The notes below the pieces were generated by a model that did not search any database, was not told the origin of the DNA, and worked only from the letters and a program-made list of their open reading frames with translations. Below are positions 27,696-36,596 of a DNA stretch of 64,000 nt, one piece after another. Each line of letters starts with the position of its first letter. Position 1 is the stretch's first letter. The position numbers and the translations under genes were made by a program. The stretch is taken from the NCBI GenBank assembly GCA_003024785.1, contig PUQB01000026.1:310001-374000 (forward strand), read 5' to 3'. This DNA is from Selaginella tamariscina (taxonomy: Eukaryota; Streptophyta; Lycopodiopsida; Selaginellales; Selaginellaceae).

Positions 27696-27909
27696 ACAAA
27701 CCTGCCGGCAGGTACCAGCATGATGAAACCACATTGTTGATGATTTGTATTAGCTGCTCCAGCTGCTGCCTGCTACGATGGGCGCCTTCATCTTCTAGAG
27801 CAGCGGCAAGCAGATTCAACCCTTGCTGCACTAATGCATCGCTGAGATTCACCGCAACAACACGCGACTCCAAGACCTCAAAAAGCCGCCTTTGCGCTTC
27901 TTCCTCCAT
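1..27909 (-). CDS. BIG: BIG, giant UBR4-family (calossin/pushover) protein, C-terminus cut by window edge
   Basis: Plant BIG is a roughly 5,100-residue member of the UBR4 family, linked in Arabidopsis to auxin transport, light and hormone responses; UBR4 relatives act as N-recognin E3 ligases. The gene runs right to left from ATG 27907-27909 through about 70 exons (mostly 60-500 bp) and short introns to an exon at 45-308. The final roughly 100 residues lie off the left edge. Domain order fits the family: helical N-terminus, UBR box (20.0 kb), propeller-like region (16-18.3 kb), ZZ finger (13.4 kb), Cys-rich UBR4 cluster (8.9 kb), hemiRING-like Cys/His region (1.4-1.7 kb) and the SIVQPML segment near the end. 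Similarity to Arabidopsis BIG (from memory) is high from the UBR box onward. At least 15 exonic frame breaks, mostly single-base, coexist with intact GT/AG sites, so I read the gene as functional with assembly indels. A pseudogene is the alternative. Confidence 0.95.
45..695 (-). other. BIG: BIG last visible exons, gene runs off left edge
   Basis: Exon about 388-695 encodes [23 protein letters not shown] and, after a TTT-to-TT contraction near 610, [17 protein letters not shown], a Ser/Asp run and [10 protein letters not shown] second shift near 424 leads into SHEEWQQH. Exon 45-308 encodes a Ser/Thr-rich linker then [26 protein letters not shown]. Its donor (GGAG|GTCTCT) lies at 43-44, inside an AG/GATA microsatellite. 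Compared with Arabidopsis BIG about 100 residues remain, so the terminal exon and 3' UTR are outside the window. Confidence 0.85.
1373..1723 (-). other. BIG: BIG exons encoding the hemiRING-like Cys/His module
   Basis: Two exons (1525-1723 and 1373-1443) encode the proposed catalytic zinc module of UBR4-type ligases: a Cys-x2-Cys in an ACMVCREG context, [13 protein letters not shown], then [18 protein letters not shown] with His and Cys ligands. Exon 1525-1723 is out of frame at two places: near 1628 (two bases missing after the Glu run) and near 1593 (one T missing before YKLRP). Both sides match the family. Exons 1147-1196 and 911-1085 follow ([31 protein letters not shown]). Calling it hemiRING rests on the known UBR4 structure, not on this sequence alone. 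Confidence 0.85.
1724..2334 (-). other. BIG intron with a GC-rich patch
   Basis: This roughly 610-base intron separates the armadillo-like exons from the hemiRING exons. It is mostly AT-rich with CT and TA repeats, but 2030-2115 is sharply GC-rich and CpG-rich, including nested GGCCGGCGGCCGGCC. No exon of the family is missing at this point. Confidence 0.6.
2330..7725 (-). other. BIG: BIG C-terminal armadillo-like exons
   Basis: Exons at about 7383-7725, 6975-7222, 6463-6826, 6117-6258, 5815-5970, 5433-5657, 5213-5315, 4910-5092, 4534-4654, 4233-4375, 3914-4079, 3645-3830, 3029-3330, 2822-2946 and 2335-2588. Hallmarks are [88 protein letters not shown] and [12 protein letters not shown]. This is the helical C-terminal region that scaffolds the E3 module in UBR4 proteins. 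Codon phase is kept between exons except for breaks near 5236 (two bases lost in a CA repeat) and 2540. Introns carry CA/TG and TA microsatellites. Confidence 0.88.
8734..8982 (-). other. BIG: BIG exon encoding the Cys-rich UBR4 signature cluster
   Basis: The most conserved stretch of the gene: [41 protein letters not shown] and ENDEDMKK. It has seven CxxC-type pairs or single Cys/His candidates for zinc, nearly identical to Arabidopsis BIG and recognisable in animal UBR4. The exon is uninterrupted and in frame, with AG acceptor (CTGCAG) and GT donor. Upstream (5') exons 9132-9262, 9367-9544, 9636-9783 and 9868-10142 carry [30 protein letters not shown] and [12 protein letters not shown]. Downstream exons run 8340-8465, 8030-8160 and 7900-7961. 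Confidence 0.95.
13261..13520 (-). other. BIG: BIG exon encoding a ZZ-type zinc finger
   Basis: The exon encodes a ZZ finger: CCDGC followed by [17 protein letters not shown] and the His pair in [12 protein letters not shown] fingers bind two zinc ions and usually read protein N-termini or act as interaction modules. The Cys-x2-Cys spacing, the DFDLC core and the distal H-x3-H are all present. Between CCDGC and [11 protein letters not shown] one base is missing near 13415, which moves the two halves into different frames although both match the family. A separate upstream (5') exon at about 13747-13842 encodes [18 protein letters not shown]. Downstream, 12655-13135 carries the low-complexity linker and then GFG / VAILIF, split by a GGGG-to-GGG contraction at 12729-12731. 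Confidence 0.92.
15322..19082 (-). other. BIG: BIG exons encoding the propeller-like central region
   Basis: Exons at about 18962-19076, 18527-18775, 17935-18267, 17563-17715, 17013-17421, 16713-16798, 16272-16516, 15835-16101 and 15322-15519. They encode the conserved block with [48 protein letters not shown] and [19 protein letters not shown]. Repeated short hydrophobic strands with Gly-Asp turns suggest a WD-like beta-propeller; that fold is inference from pattern. All junctions have GT/AG. Frame breaks occur at 16767 (one extra base), 16407 and 16395 (each a T missing from a TTT run, bracketing FERQL) and 16066 (a G missing in VMVG). Reading resumes exactly in the family frame after each break. 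Confidence 0.85.
19839..20032 (-). other. BIG: BIG exon encoding the UBR box zinc finger
   Basis: This single exon encodes the UBR box, the zinc-binding fold that reads basic N-degrons in UBR-type ubiquitin ligases. Visible ligands in order: Cys of KVCTF, CYTC, CSVC, the CHRGH pair and CDC near the exon end. The context [19 protein letters not shown] is typical of plant BIG. Both splice sites are present (AG before the exon, GT after GAGG). The next exon (about 19570-19660) continues with [16 protein letters not shown], and 19383-19500 is Ser/Asp-rich ([14 protein letters not shown]). The UBR4-type box lacks some residues that form the canonical acidic pocket in UBR1/2, so substrate preference cannot be inferred. 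Confidence 0.95.
20681..20790. repeat. Compound (TA)n-(GATA)n-(GA)n microsatellite in a BIG intron
   Basis: About 55 bases of TA repeats, then GATA units, then about 29 bases of GA. It lies in the intron between BIG exons 20480-20620 and 20871-20968. One of the longest simple repeats of the window; length is likely polymorphic. Confidence 0.95.
21500..22240 (-). other. Long AT-rich BIG intron
   Basis: About 740 bases between BIG exons 22242-22480 and 21216-21490, the longest intron of the gene. It holds a homopurine/AT stretch (21,780-21,960) and CA/TG microsatellites. The intron at 23143-23726 is similar. No other feature seen. Confidence 0.6.
22188..22221. repeat. (CA)n microsatellite in a BIG intron
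   Basis: About 16 CA units close to the donor of BIG exon 22242-22480. Similar tracts occur at 15211-15267 (TA), 6315-6342 (TA), 4490-4518 (TG) and 21571-21597 (CT then CA), nearly all inside introns. Confidence 0.9.
27641..27689. repeat. (CT)n / (GA)n microsatellite in BIG intron 1
   Basis: About 45 bases of CT repeat in the 80-base first intron of BIG. On the coding strand it is a GA tract. Reading through it gives a false Arg-Glu repeat. Confidence 0.95.
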
Positions 27910-28719
27910 CGCGCATGCACATTAAACCCTACAAACCTCGCGCTTCAAGGCATCCGCTCGAAAATCTTCTTCTATCCGCCTGCACAAGAATCAGTGAAAA
28001 TCGTCATTAAAACTGCAATCTTATACAAACCCCGGGATTTCGGGTGGGAATACAACCGGGGCTCGCAATCCAAGACCTATTTTGCAGCAATCCACTTAGA
28101 AACTGCGAAACCTCCTTCGTTTTGGAAGCACAGTCGCGATTTCAAAAAAGAACTTCGAAATGCACCTTGAATCTGTACAAAACTTCAAACAGGCAGTGAT
28201 CGGCGCCTGAATGTGGTGTCAGCGCCGGCGCTACGATGCGGATCGCGATCCGGGAGGAAACTATAAACCCTAAAATGAACTAGCAGATTAGGTCTTGTTT
28301 CTCTACAGTTCGACTGCAGAGATTTCCCGATATCGATTGTTTGTTAAATGCTTAACAATGTCGGCTCAAACCAAATGCTCTTGCCATGTGGACGACTTTT
28401 GCTGATTTGTCTTAATATTTTAATAAAGTGTCTATACAATGTTTACAAGTGTAAATGTTCAAAATTAACTTGTAAATTTAATAATTTAACTATATTTATA
28501 TTATTATATAGTTTATTTTATATATATATATATATATATATATGAAAAGAGTTTTTTTATCATATAGTTCAGTCTTTTATTCCATTACAAGACATTTAAG
28601 TCTAGTATCCAATAAGATTCTTTATTATTATTATTTGCACTTTTTATTATCTCATTTTAAAAAAAATAAAGACATATTCAACAGATTTTAAGTGTTATCA
28701 TATAAATAAACTGTGAGTG
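27910..28719 (-). promoter_or_regulatory. BIG 5' flank and spacer to the dioxygenase gene
   Basis: The 810 bases between the BIG start codon and the 3' end of the upstream dioxygenase gene. 27,960-28,330 is moderately GC-rich with no repeats and probably holds the BIG 5' UTR and proximal promoter. 28,400-28,700 is AT-rich with a (TA)n tract at 28518-28543. No TATA box or start site can be fixed. Confidence 0.45.
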
Positions 28720-29978
28720 TTAATTACATATAATAACCATAGCTACTAAGTTATTTGTAAGTGTAGAAGGATTCAAATGACTCTTCCCCACTACTCTCCG
28801 CTCTCCGTACGATTTACGGTAATCCTTGTATATAAAAGGAGGATGCTTAACAGGGTTCTCATCGGTAACAAGCTCATTAGCGGGCACGATTAAACCATCG
28901 GCTTCTGGTATGAGAAAGAAAGCCATTGACATCCTGCTCCTCTCACTGTTTAAAACCACTCTGTGTTGCACACTCGGATACGTATCATTGCTTAAAACCT
29001 AAAAGAATATCCATAACGTTACCAGCATATGCGCATAAGAAGTACTGTACCTGCAACGTATCACCAATATTAACCACAACAGAACCAGGCTCAGGTTTAA
29101 CAGCGACCCATTTATCATCCTTCAAAACCTGGAGCCCGCCAACTTCGTCTTGGTGTACAACAGTAATGAGAATGGGGTCTGCGTGAGGACGTTGCCCAAG
29201 TGTTCTCATTGGCTGTCAAAGTATTAGCACGCGTACGTACATATACACGTATATATACGCACCTGGGGACACGGAGGATAGTAACAAATACGCACTGTAG
29301 ACTTGTCTCCTCTGGTGGCTATGTATTTGCTGAATGCAGATGGTTCCAAACCCAGAGCGATCGCCAGCAACTCTACAATCTCAATTGCCAGCTTCTGATA
29401 AGCTTCAATATAGCTATGTACACTTGAACTACACAGAGAACCATATCTTATGATGATGTTATATAATGGTAAAGCTTTTTTTTTTATTACCTCAGTTCCT
29501 CAAACTTTCCAGGGCAGACCTGCCGGATCATGTTGTCAGTGACGTCTCTATCCCCGGAGAAATGAAATGCCTCGAGCCACGCCTTGGAGAACACGGATTC
29601 CGCACCGAAGTAGTACCCGATTATACTACCGGGAACCCGCTCTGCCATTTTCTTCTGCCCGAGGGGAAGGTCGAACAGCTCCCTTCCCTCTCGCTCAAGC
29701 GTATCCGTCGTCTCCGCTGGGACGCCGTGGTTGACGAGGCGGAAGAATCCCCATTCCTTCCCCGCCTCCATCAGCTCCTTCAAGGCTTTGCTTTTCACCT
29801 CGGGGACTTCAGATCTCAACAATGCAAAGTCGATAATGGGAACCATGTGATGATCGTCGTAGTCGTTGTAAGCAACCTTTGGCCATTCTTCCTGCGACCA
29901 TACATAGTCGTCCAGTGTGAGAGAGCCCTGCAAGAAAGTGCTTAGCTTGTAATCCACATCTAACTGTGTAGGAGCCAT
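28720..29978 (-). CDS. 2-oxoglutarate/Fe(II)-dependent dioxygenase, GA-oxidase-like
   Basis: Four exons: about 29494-29978 (start MAPTQLDVDYK), 29265-29405, 29053-29214 and 28720-29000. Exon 1 holds the DIOX_N region with VPIIDF, WGFFRLVNHGV and WLEAFHF. Exon 2 ends ICYYPPCPQ. Exon 3 has the iron ligands in RPHADP (His, Asp) and GSVVVNIGDTLQ. Exon 4 has the third ligand in VQHRV and the 2OG-binding Arg in RSRMSMAFF. This is a complete DOXC-class catalytic core of about 350 residues. Resemblance is to class III/C20 gibberellin 2-oxidases and similar enzymes that modify small hormones or metabolites in the cytosol; substrate cannot be assigned. Near 28798 a GGG-to-GG contraction probably shifts the last 15 residues; the alternative frame ends at TAA 28751-28753. 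It lies head-to-tail upstream of BIG. Confidence 0.88.
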
Positions 29979-30915
29979 AATTCTTTATATATAAACATGT
30001 ATGAGCATGGTTAGTGTGTTGTATATAGGGACTAAGAATGGGGCCATGTAGTTTTGTCGATTTATATTGGAGAGCAGAAGAATACGCAAAGGTCTAGGAT
30101 GTACATTTCCTGTTTGGCCGGCTTATACGTCTGATAGTGAAGGATAACTGGTATATGCCAGGATGTTATATATGTCAATCCAAAACGTAGCAAGACTGAC
30201 GCGTGTATTTGATGTATTATTTCACGTCCTTGTCATTTTCCATCCAGATTTTTGACACTTCATTATTATAGTTATTTAAATTCTTATTAATTGATAATAT
30301 TTAAAACCAGATGTATATAAAATTATTCATTATTGTAAATAATTAAGATAATCAAAGGATTAATTGGAAATATATACCTACTAAATAATTTATAAAGACA
30401 AAATATATATTTTTATATAAACAGATGCATATATGGATAAAAGAATATAATTCAAATAATACATAATATTTTTGCATTGTATATAGAACATAAAATAATT
30501 AGTAATTATAAATTATAACATATTAATATATTTAATAATATTAAAAGATTTGTGAAGAATACACACACACATATATAAGAAAATAATTATAAAAATTCAA
30601 TAGAACGTCACATATAAGTGTGAATGGCTTTCATAATATACTACTGCTTAAACAATATTTTATAATAATTGTTGACCGTTAGATTACGTTGCTATCAATC
30701 TCCACCGACTCTTCTAATCAGTGTTTAAAATGTCACGTATATGCGATGCATCCATGAGCATTGGTTTGTAAACACGTCCGATGAGAACTTCAATAGCCGT
30801 GGCATAATCCCAGCCCAAAAATACACGTTTTAAATAAAACCCTAAAAACAGAGTAGGGTTCTTGAAAGATGCAGCTGCAGCGCGGCGCGATGCGTGTAGA
30901 ATAGAGTGTTCTTCA
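29979..30915. other. AT-rich intergenic region between divergent genes
   Basis: Separates the dioxygenase start (minus) from the RING-H2 start (plus), so it must hold both promoters. 30,240-30,600 is extremely AT-rich. 30,700-30,900 is more balanced and likely the RING-gene 5' UTR. No clear promoter element or repeat identified. Confidence 0.5.
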
Positions 30916-33900
30916 ATGGATGCACAGGTGCCGTCGTCTCCCGAGGGAGAAGAACACATAGTTCCGCTTCTTGGAAATGGTAACAATCTTGATTCTTCGG
31001 GCAAGGTCTCCTTCGTTTGGCGGCCATCGAAGAGCAGTCCATGGCGCCGCCAGGTACCTCCGGCAGGCTACTGGTAGACGGCCAATGCGTGAGCCGTCCA
31101 TGTTGGTCCGTCAGGTACATTCTCTTCAATCCATTCGTTAATTTATGTTATATATGTATTAATTGTTAAACGCCTGTGTATAGTGTTTACATTATGAATA
31201 TTTCTATGTATGAAGACTATGTATATTAAACAATGGCGCTTATGAAAGAGACTTCCGTCTGCAGCGGCATGTTCAAATCTGCAATGGAAACATTGAAACT
31301 TATGGTCATTATAGACAGTGATGATAGACGGTGGTCGTATAGCTTTTTCATTTAACTACAGCCCTTCACGTGGATATGTATATATACGTGTAAAGTCTCT
31401 CTCTCTCTATGTGTGTGTGTGTGTTTTGCTGTACCATATGAATATTTCTATGCACTGAAATATGAATATATATCTTGTCAATCGCAACCAAAACACCACA
31501 ATAAAACTTATGCCCATTATAGATAGTGCCTGTATACTCACCATTATAGACAGTGATGATATTGCTTTTTCCTTGAAATGGTCAAGTATTTATAGTCCTA
31601 TCCCCGGTATGTTTGTGTGTGTTTCCGACACTGCCTTCACTCATATGTATGGACTCTCTGTTTCGATTTGTATATATATGTGTGTGTATGTTTATATATA
31701 CATAAGCAATAGCAATCACCTTTTATAACGGTGAGTATTGTACACTCACCGTATAGAAGGTGATGATATTGTTTTTTTTACTAGAATATGTATAGACTTG
31801 TTATATCCATGCCTGGGTATGGATGTTCGTTGATAAACTGGTTCGTTTTAGTTCGTATGAGCACTTTGTCTCTGTATTGTGTATATCATATAACTACAGA
31901 TAGATATATGCATATCATACCGATATTTGATATTTGACGTATGTATATACACGTATACGTATGTGCATGTATAATATCTGTATTAATTTTATATACTTCT
32001 TATATTGATTAAGAAGCTTTTTTTAAAAGTCTAATAATCTTTCAACATAACGTTGTGTGTAGCATCCGTATCTCACTGTGCTATACAAAATTGTTGAACA
32101 TGTTTATATATATACATGTATAATATGTTATATATTAGCAGGCTTGGCTTATAGTCGGCAGCGGAGCAACTGGAGGAGAGGCAAAGTGACTGGGCATATT
32201 CGCGTCCCGTAGTGATTCTAGACTTGGTGTGGAATCTGGCATTCGTTCTTGTTGCAATCACTGTTCTTGCAGTGAGTAGAGAGCGTCCGGACACTCCACT
32301 TAGAGTGTGGATAGCTGGATACACACTCCAGTGTCTCGTACATATGATCTGTGTTTGGTCTGAGTACCGTAGAAGACGACGTGCCAACCGTAGGTCTACT
32401 TCTGGTGTACAAACTTCAGAGTCTGAGGTCGAAACTGATACACAGTCTATGGAAGACGATACTGGTGACCAGCTCAGGTAAGAAACTGTGTGTGTAGAGA
32501 GAGATGCATAGCAGACAGTATATACTTGATATATTATGTTGGAACGCTTTCACAATCCAGCCCGCCTTTGTATTAGTGGTAATTAATTAAGATTTAAGTA
32601 ATTGGCAAATACTAAAAACCAAGTATTTAAAAAAAAAATTATATATAGCAAATCATGTATACAGATGAAATGCATTAACCTGAAGGTCTTTTTAATTTAT
32701 ATCCTGTAAATACATATAAAATCATTTAAAATAATTAACTTAATAAACTGTGATTAAGGAAGGGAAAACTAGCCATTGTTTTGTGTTATATCTATGCTTC
32801 ATCTATCATCCCTCGAGTATGATTAGTGCATGTCATATATATGAATGGAAGATGGCTAATAGTAAGTGTGTTTTCAGCCTGGCGAAGCGGTTGGAGTCTG
32901 CAAACACGATGTTTTCCTTTGTATGGTGGCTTGTTGGATTTTATTGGGTAACTACTGGCGGTCAAGCTCTCACACAGAACGCCCCCAAGCTTTACTGGTG
33001 AGCTATGATAATTGTGGAACAAATCTACTTAACTAGTTAACTAGTCAACAGTATAAGTGACTAATATATCGATATAATACTGTAATACGTGCATAATTTG
33101 TAACTTCGTGAATTTATGGGGTTCTTGATTTCAGGCTCGCGGTGGTGTTTCTGGCTTTTGATGTGTTCTTTGTTGTTTTCTGCGTGGCACTTGCGTGTGT
33201 CATTGGAATTGCCGTATGCTGCTGTCTTCCGTGCATCATAGCTATACTCTATGCTGTTGCAGACCAGGTAAATGAGTTAGAGCATAGTACATGTGGATAT
33301 GCGTATATGATCAGTATATACATGAATTTATATTTGTGTTGATACATTATTGTTTTGCATTTACGTTAAGGAGGGTGCCTCAGACGAAGACATAAACTTA
33401 ATACCGAAGTTCAAGTTTCGTCGCTCTGCACTTGGAGGGATCATGGCATTGGTTGGCTCTTCAGATTCGAGCTCGGAACGTGCTCTTTCTTCTGAAGATG
33501 CGGTCAGTTTTATAAGGAATATACTTAACAACCTGTATTATAAAGTAAAGATATATAAAATATGTCTTATATATATATATTATAGTTGCGAAGATATATA
33601 CTACTATTTATAACACATATATAACACTGTTCGGTATTAATTCTTACCCCTGGGTTTATAAGAAAGTATACAGGATATTCAGTTTTATATATACAACGCA
33701 CATGTGTGTTCCATACTAATATGAGTTTACAGCAGGAATGTTGCATATGTTTATCCCCATATGACGACGGGGTCGAGCTACGCGAGCTGCCATGTAATCA
33801 CCATTTCCACAGCTCGTGTATTGAGAAGTGGCTGCGGATCAATGCCACGTGTCCGCTTTGCAAGTTCAATATCATCCACAACAGCAATCCGACCGTAGGG

Positions 33901-33981
33901 AAGAAGTGTAGATTTCGAGTAAGCCACGTTTTGGTTATTTTCGTATGTTGTATGTATCTACTCCATATGTATAAAGTCTAG
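30916..33981 (+). CDS. Membrane RING-H2 E3 ubiquitin ligase (At1g12760/At1g63170-type)
   Basis: Six exons: 30916-31114, 32155-32477, 32877-32997, 33135-33267, 33371-33502 and about 33731-33981. Exon 1 begins [19 protein letters not shown] and, after an apparent frame shift, ends [13 protein letters not shown]. Exon 2 encodes [17 protein letters not shown], two hydrophobic helices and a basic SEYRRRRR loop. Exons 3-4 encode two more helices ([10 protein letters not shown]; a Cys/Val-rich span with CCCLPC). Exon 6 carries the RING-H2: [26 protein letters not shown] (C-x2-C-x14-C-x-H-x2-H-x2-C-x10-C-x2-C). Family members are membrane ubiquitin ligases with a cytosolic RING. All donors and acceptors fit GT/AG. 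The 3' end is uncertain: a GTAAGC after CGA at about 33919 could be another donor. Confidence 0.92.
31115..32154 (+). other. First intron of the RING-H2 gene
   Basis: A 1,040-base intron with GT at 31115 and AG at 32153-32154. It contains a locally repeated motif (catTATAGACAGTGATGATA-like at 31308, 31519 and 31547, with related copies at 31724-31764) and CT/GT microsatellites. No coding potential seen. Confidence 0.7.
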
Positions 33982-35400
33982 ACTATTGTTAGCTTAATGA
34001 ATAAATTATCATTTAGCTATTAAAGTATTTTATTCTAAAGATAACACTTATTTAATAAATGATTGATTTTTCATTTTTTCTACATAATGAGTATATTTCT
34101 TACTGTTGCAGAAAATCATATATATATATATATATTGTATGTGTGTGAGTAAAATTGTTCTTACTGTTCTCTTTTGAGACACTTGCTCGTGCGTGTGTGT
34201 GCATGTATTCTTCATTATACTAATTAATGTTATATTATCATGAATATTAAGTTTGATGATAGTTGTAGTTATTTACCAGTTCGGTTGTTGTCTACGTTAT
34301 AGCACGAAATTTTAAATTATCTAATTTTGCATGTTCTTATTTTGTTTTAAAAAGTATGCCTTACTTAAGTGCCTTTTATATACAACATTCATTTGAGACT
34401 TTACAAAATTTTGATATTTTATTAATATAATTAATTTATATTAATTTAAATATGTAATTTTGGCATTTACGAAGATTTAAATTGTTTTTTCAATCTTCCA
34501 GTTGGTAAATTGACTTAATTAATTTATAAAATTTGAGGGAGGGGAGGCGTAAGATAGGCTCACTTATGTGTCAGCATCACGCGTTACATGTATGCCATGT
34601 GGCAGGAGTTCTCCTGTACACGAGGGTTTCCAGCTGAATAAGTATCACGTTCTGTGCAATAATAATTAATTATATATGTGGAAACGGAGGGTTTTGAGAT
34701 TAATAATAAGTGTTATGTTTGTGCATTATAGTAATTAGTTATATATGTGGAAACGTCTTCTTATTCTCATTCTGTTGCATATTTCACAAAGAACAATGAC
34801 TAAAATTGTTCTTATTTTCATTTTGTTTATATTTCCATAATGAACAATGATTAGAATCGTTCTTATTTTAGTTCTGTTGCATATTTCTACAATGAACAAT
34901 TACCAGAACCATTCAATATTAAATCGGCGAATAAGTCTATGGTTTAACTATTTCGACTGTATAGATGGTGTTGGATTTGATAGTCCTAGATCTATGTAAT
35001 CTGACTCATCTAAGGTATGATTAAATGTACTCAACAAGTTTTTAATGACAAATTATTTCATTTAAACTACGTGAATTATCTCTACCTCATGAGAGCCTAT
35101 TAATTGTACTTGATACACATGAGAACTAATCTTTGAGAGTACTTAGTAAGTACCAACCACTTATGTAACAAACTAGTTGCAAGCCCAGGCACAGTCAACT
35201 TGGGAAAACGTATCAATATCAAGTCATCTTTGGCATTATTTAGTGGAATTTGATGTTGTGCATTATAAAAAGATTGTTATCATATTTGAGTTTGACCAAG
35301 ATGTTAAATAACTTTGCATGTAAAAGAGGCAAGACAACTTAAATGTCAAGCCACATCTTTGCATCCTTGGCACGTGACAAATTTGATGATAACCTCAAGT
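33982..35400. other. AT-rich intergenic DNA with short tandem repeats
   Basis: No gene recognised. 34,300-34,480 is very AT-rich. At 34,735-34,915 a roughly 58-base unit is repeated three times with divergence (core GTTCTTATTTT...GAACAATGA; the two ends are partly inverted). A shorter motif, TATATATGTGGAAACG, occurs at about 34,673 and 34,740. 35,000-35,400 may be the degraded 3' part of the adjacent gypsy element. Confidence 0.5.
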
Positions 35401-35499
35401 CACTAGCAACTTAGAATCAATGCCTTGAATGGAGAAATACTAATCGAACTTTAAATACCTATTACATAAGCAAATCTTAAGCATCGTAAATACCAATCC

Positions 35500-36114
35500 C
35501 AATTAATATGATTGAAGTTCACATACTTCAATTTGATCACTCCATTAAACCCTCAATTTGTGGATGATATGGAGAAGCAAATGAGTATTTTACTCCTAAT
35601 TGCTCACACAACACTTATAATACCTTTGTAATGAAAGCATAGCCATTATATGATAACATCCGTTCTGGATAAGAATGTTAGAAAACCACATAATCAAATA
35701 AAAACAAAGTTGTTGACATGGCAATTGCATCTGAAAAAGCACCAACCTCCACCCAATGAGTTAAGTAATCGGATACGATAATAATGTATTGGTTGCCTTG
35801 AGAGAAATGTGGAAAAGATCCTATTAAATCCACTAAATGGGACAATTCTGAATATACATGATCACATCAGTACGCATGCTAAGCCAATAAAAGGACTGGT
35901 GAAGCTTCTCCAATACTTGTTGGTGACCGAGATGACCTGTAACAATAGGCAAATCATGATATGCTCGAAGAAGGTGGAACATATGTAGAGGTACAACCAA
36001 ATGTAGTCTTTCTTTTGGATTTGTCTCAATAAAGATATAATAAACCATTCTAAAGTCAAAATTGAGCATGATATTGTCAAAATTGAGGTTTGGAAGAAGG
36101 ATTTTCAAATGCAT
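35500..36114 (-). pseudogene. Ty3/gypsy integrase relic
   Basis: 35,860-36,080 encodes the integrase N-terminal zinc region (HDLPIVTGHLGHQQVLEKL ... FYWLSM ... CPI). In a shifted frame 35,500-35,830 encodes the core with SDYLTHWVEV (first Asp) and YHPQIEG followed by the Glu. Stops interrupt both parts. Confidence 0.85.
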
Positions 36115-36398
36115 CTCATAATTGCCTCATCCATGGCTCATGTTTCTGGGCATCCTACCATTGTTCCAAGGATGGAAAGTCAGTATTAAATACCCGAGGG
36201 ACTTGTATTAAACTGAATGTCTTAACTACTGCATGAGCATGCAAAGTAGAATTGAAAAGGGGTGCTTGCAAAAGTGCATCCGCATCCACCATTGTTCGCC
36301 CAGGCCTATGCACCACTTTAAAATTATATACCTAGAGACGTAATGGTCATATAGCTACACAATTTATTTGCTTTAATAAGGAAGTGACAACAGCATGA

Positions 36399-36596
36399 TC
36401 ACACTCCAAAGTGTTTCACTCCCATGTAAATAGGTACACAGTCATCAAAACCCCAAATAGTAGCAAGGCATTCTTTTTCAGTAATAGAATAATTCCACTT
36501 AATAGGCTTGAATACTCGACTAATGTATGTCACCGAAGAATCTGCTGCATTGTTTTGCATAAACACATCACCAATACCAATATCCAATGCATCCAC
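36399..36596 (-). pseudogene. Ty3/gypsy RNase H relic
   Basis: A 65-residue open stretch beginning within the RNase H domain (first Asp in ALDIGIG; later KWNYSITEKECLAT with the Glu). Typical of RT-linked RNase H of plant gypsy elements. Truncated on both sides by stops. Confidence 0.88.

Larger units (their letters stand above)
20188..27909 (-). other. BIG: BIG N-terminal exons (helical repeat region)
   Basis: Exons, some limits approximate: 27702-27909 (start MEEEAQRRL), 27527-27621, 27292-27442, 27004-27232, 26454-26893, 26213-26269, 25629-26134, 25459-25570, 25042-25320, 24573-24779, 24205-24393, 23727-24058, 22649-23142, 22242-22480, 21216-21490, 21053-21160, 20871-20968, 20480-20620 and 20188-20325. 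Codon phase is kept across most junctions, for example LKSD..., [12 protein letters not shown] and DSAHLE. The exon at 20188-20325 encodes a strongly acidic run (DEDEDD, DRDDDDS) just before the UBR box, as in Arabidopsis BIG. No enzymatic motif is visible; the region is Leu-rich and probably an alpha-helical scaffold. The N-terminus is the least conserved part of the family. Frame breaks sit near 27111, 26836, 26813, 22330, 22283, 21371 and 21097. The exon at 20480-20620 reads plausibly in two frames and its frame is unresolved. Confidence 0.8.

Noticed and set aside
27537..27909. Arg-Glu repeat protein segment
   Set aside because: It is translation through the GA microsatellite of BIG intron 1; splicing CAG|GTTTGT to CAG|ATGATAGA restores the frame.
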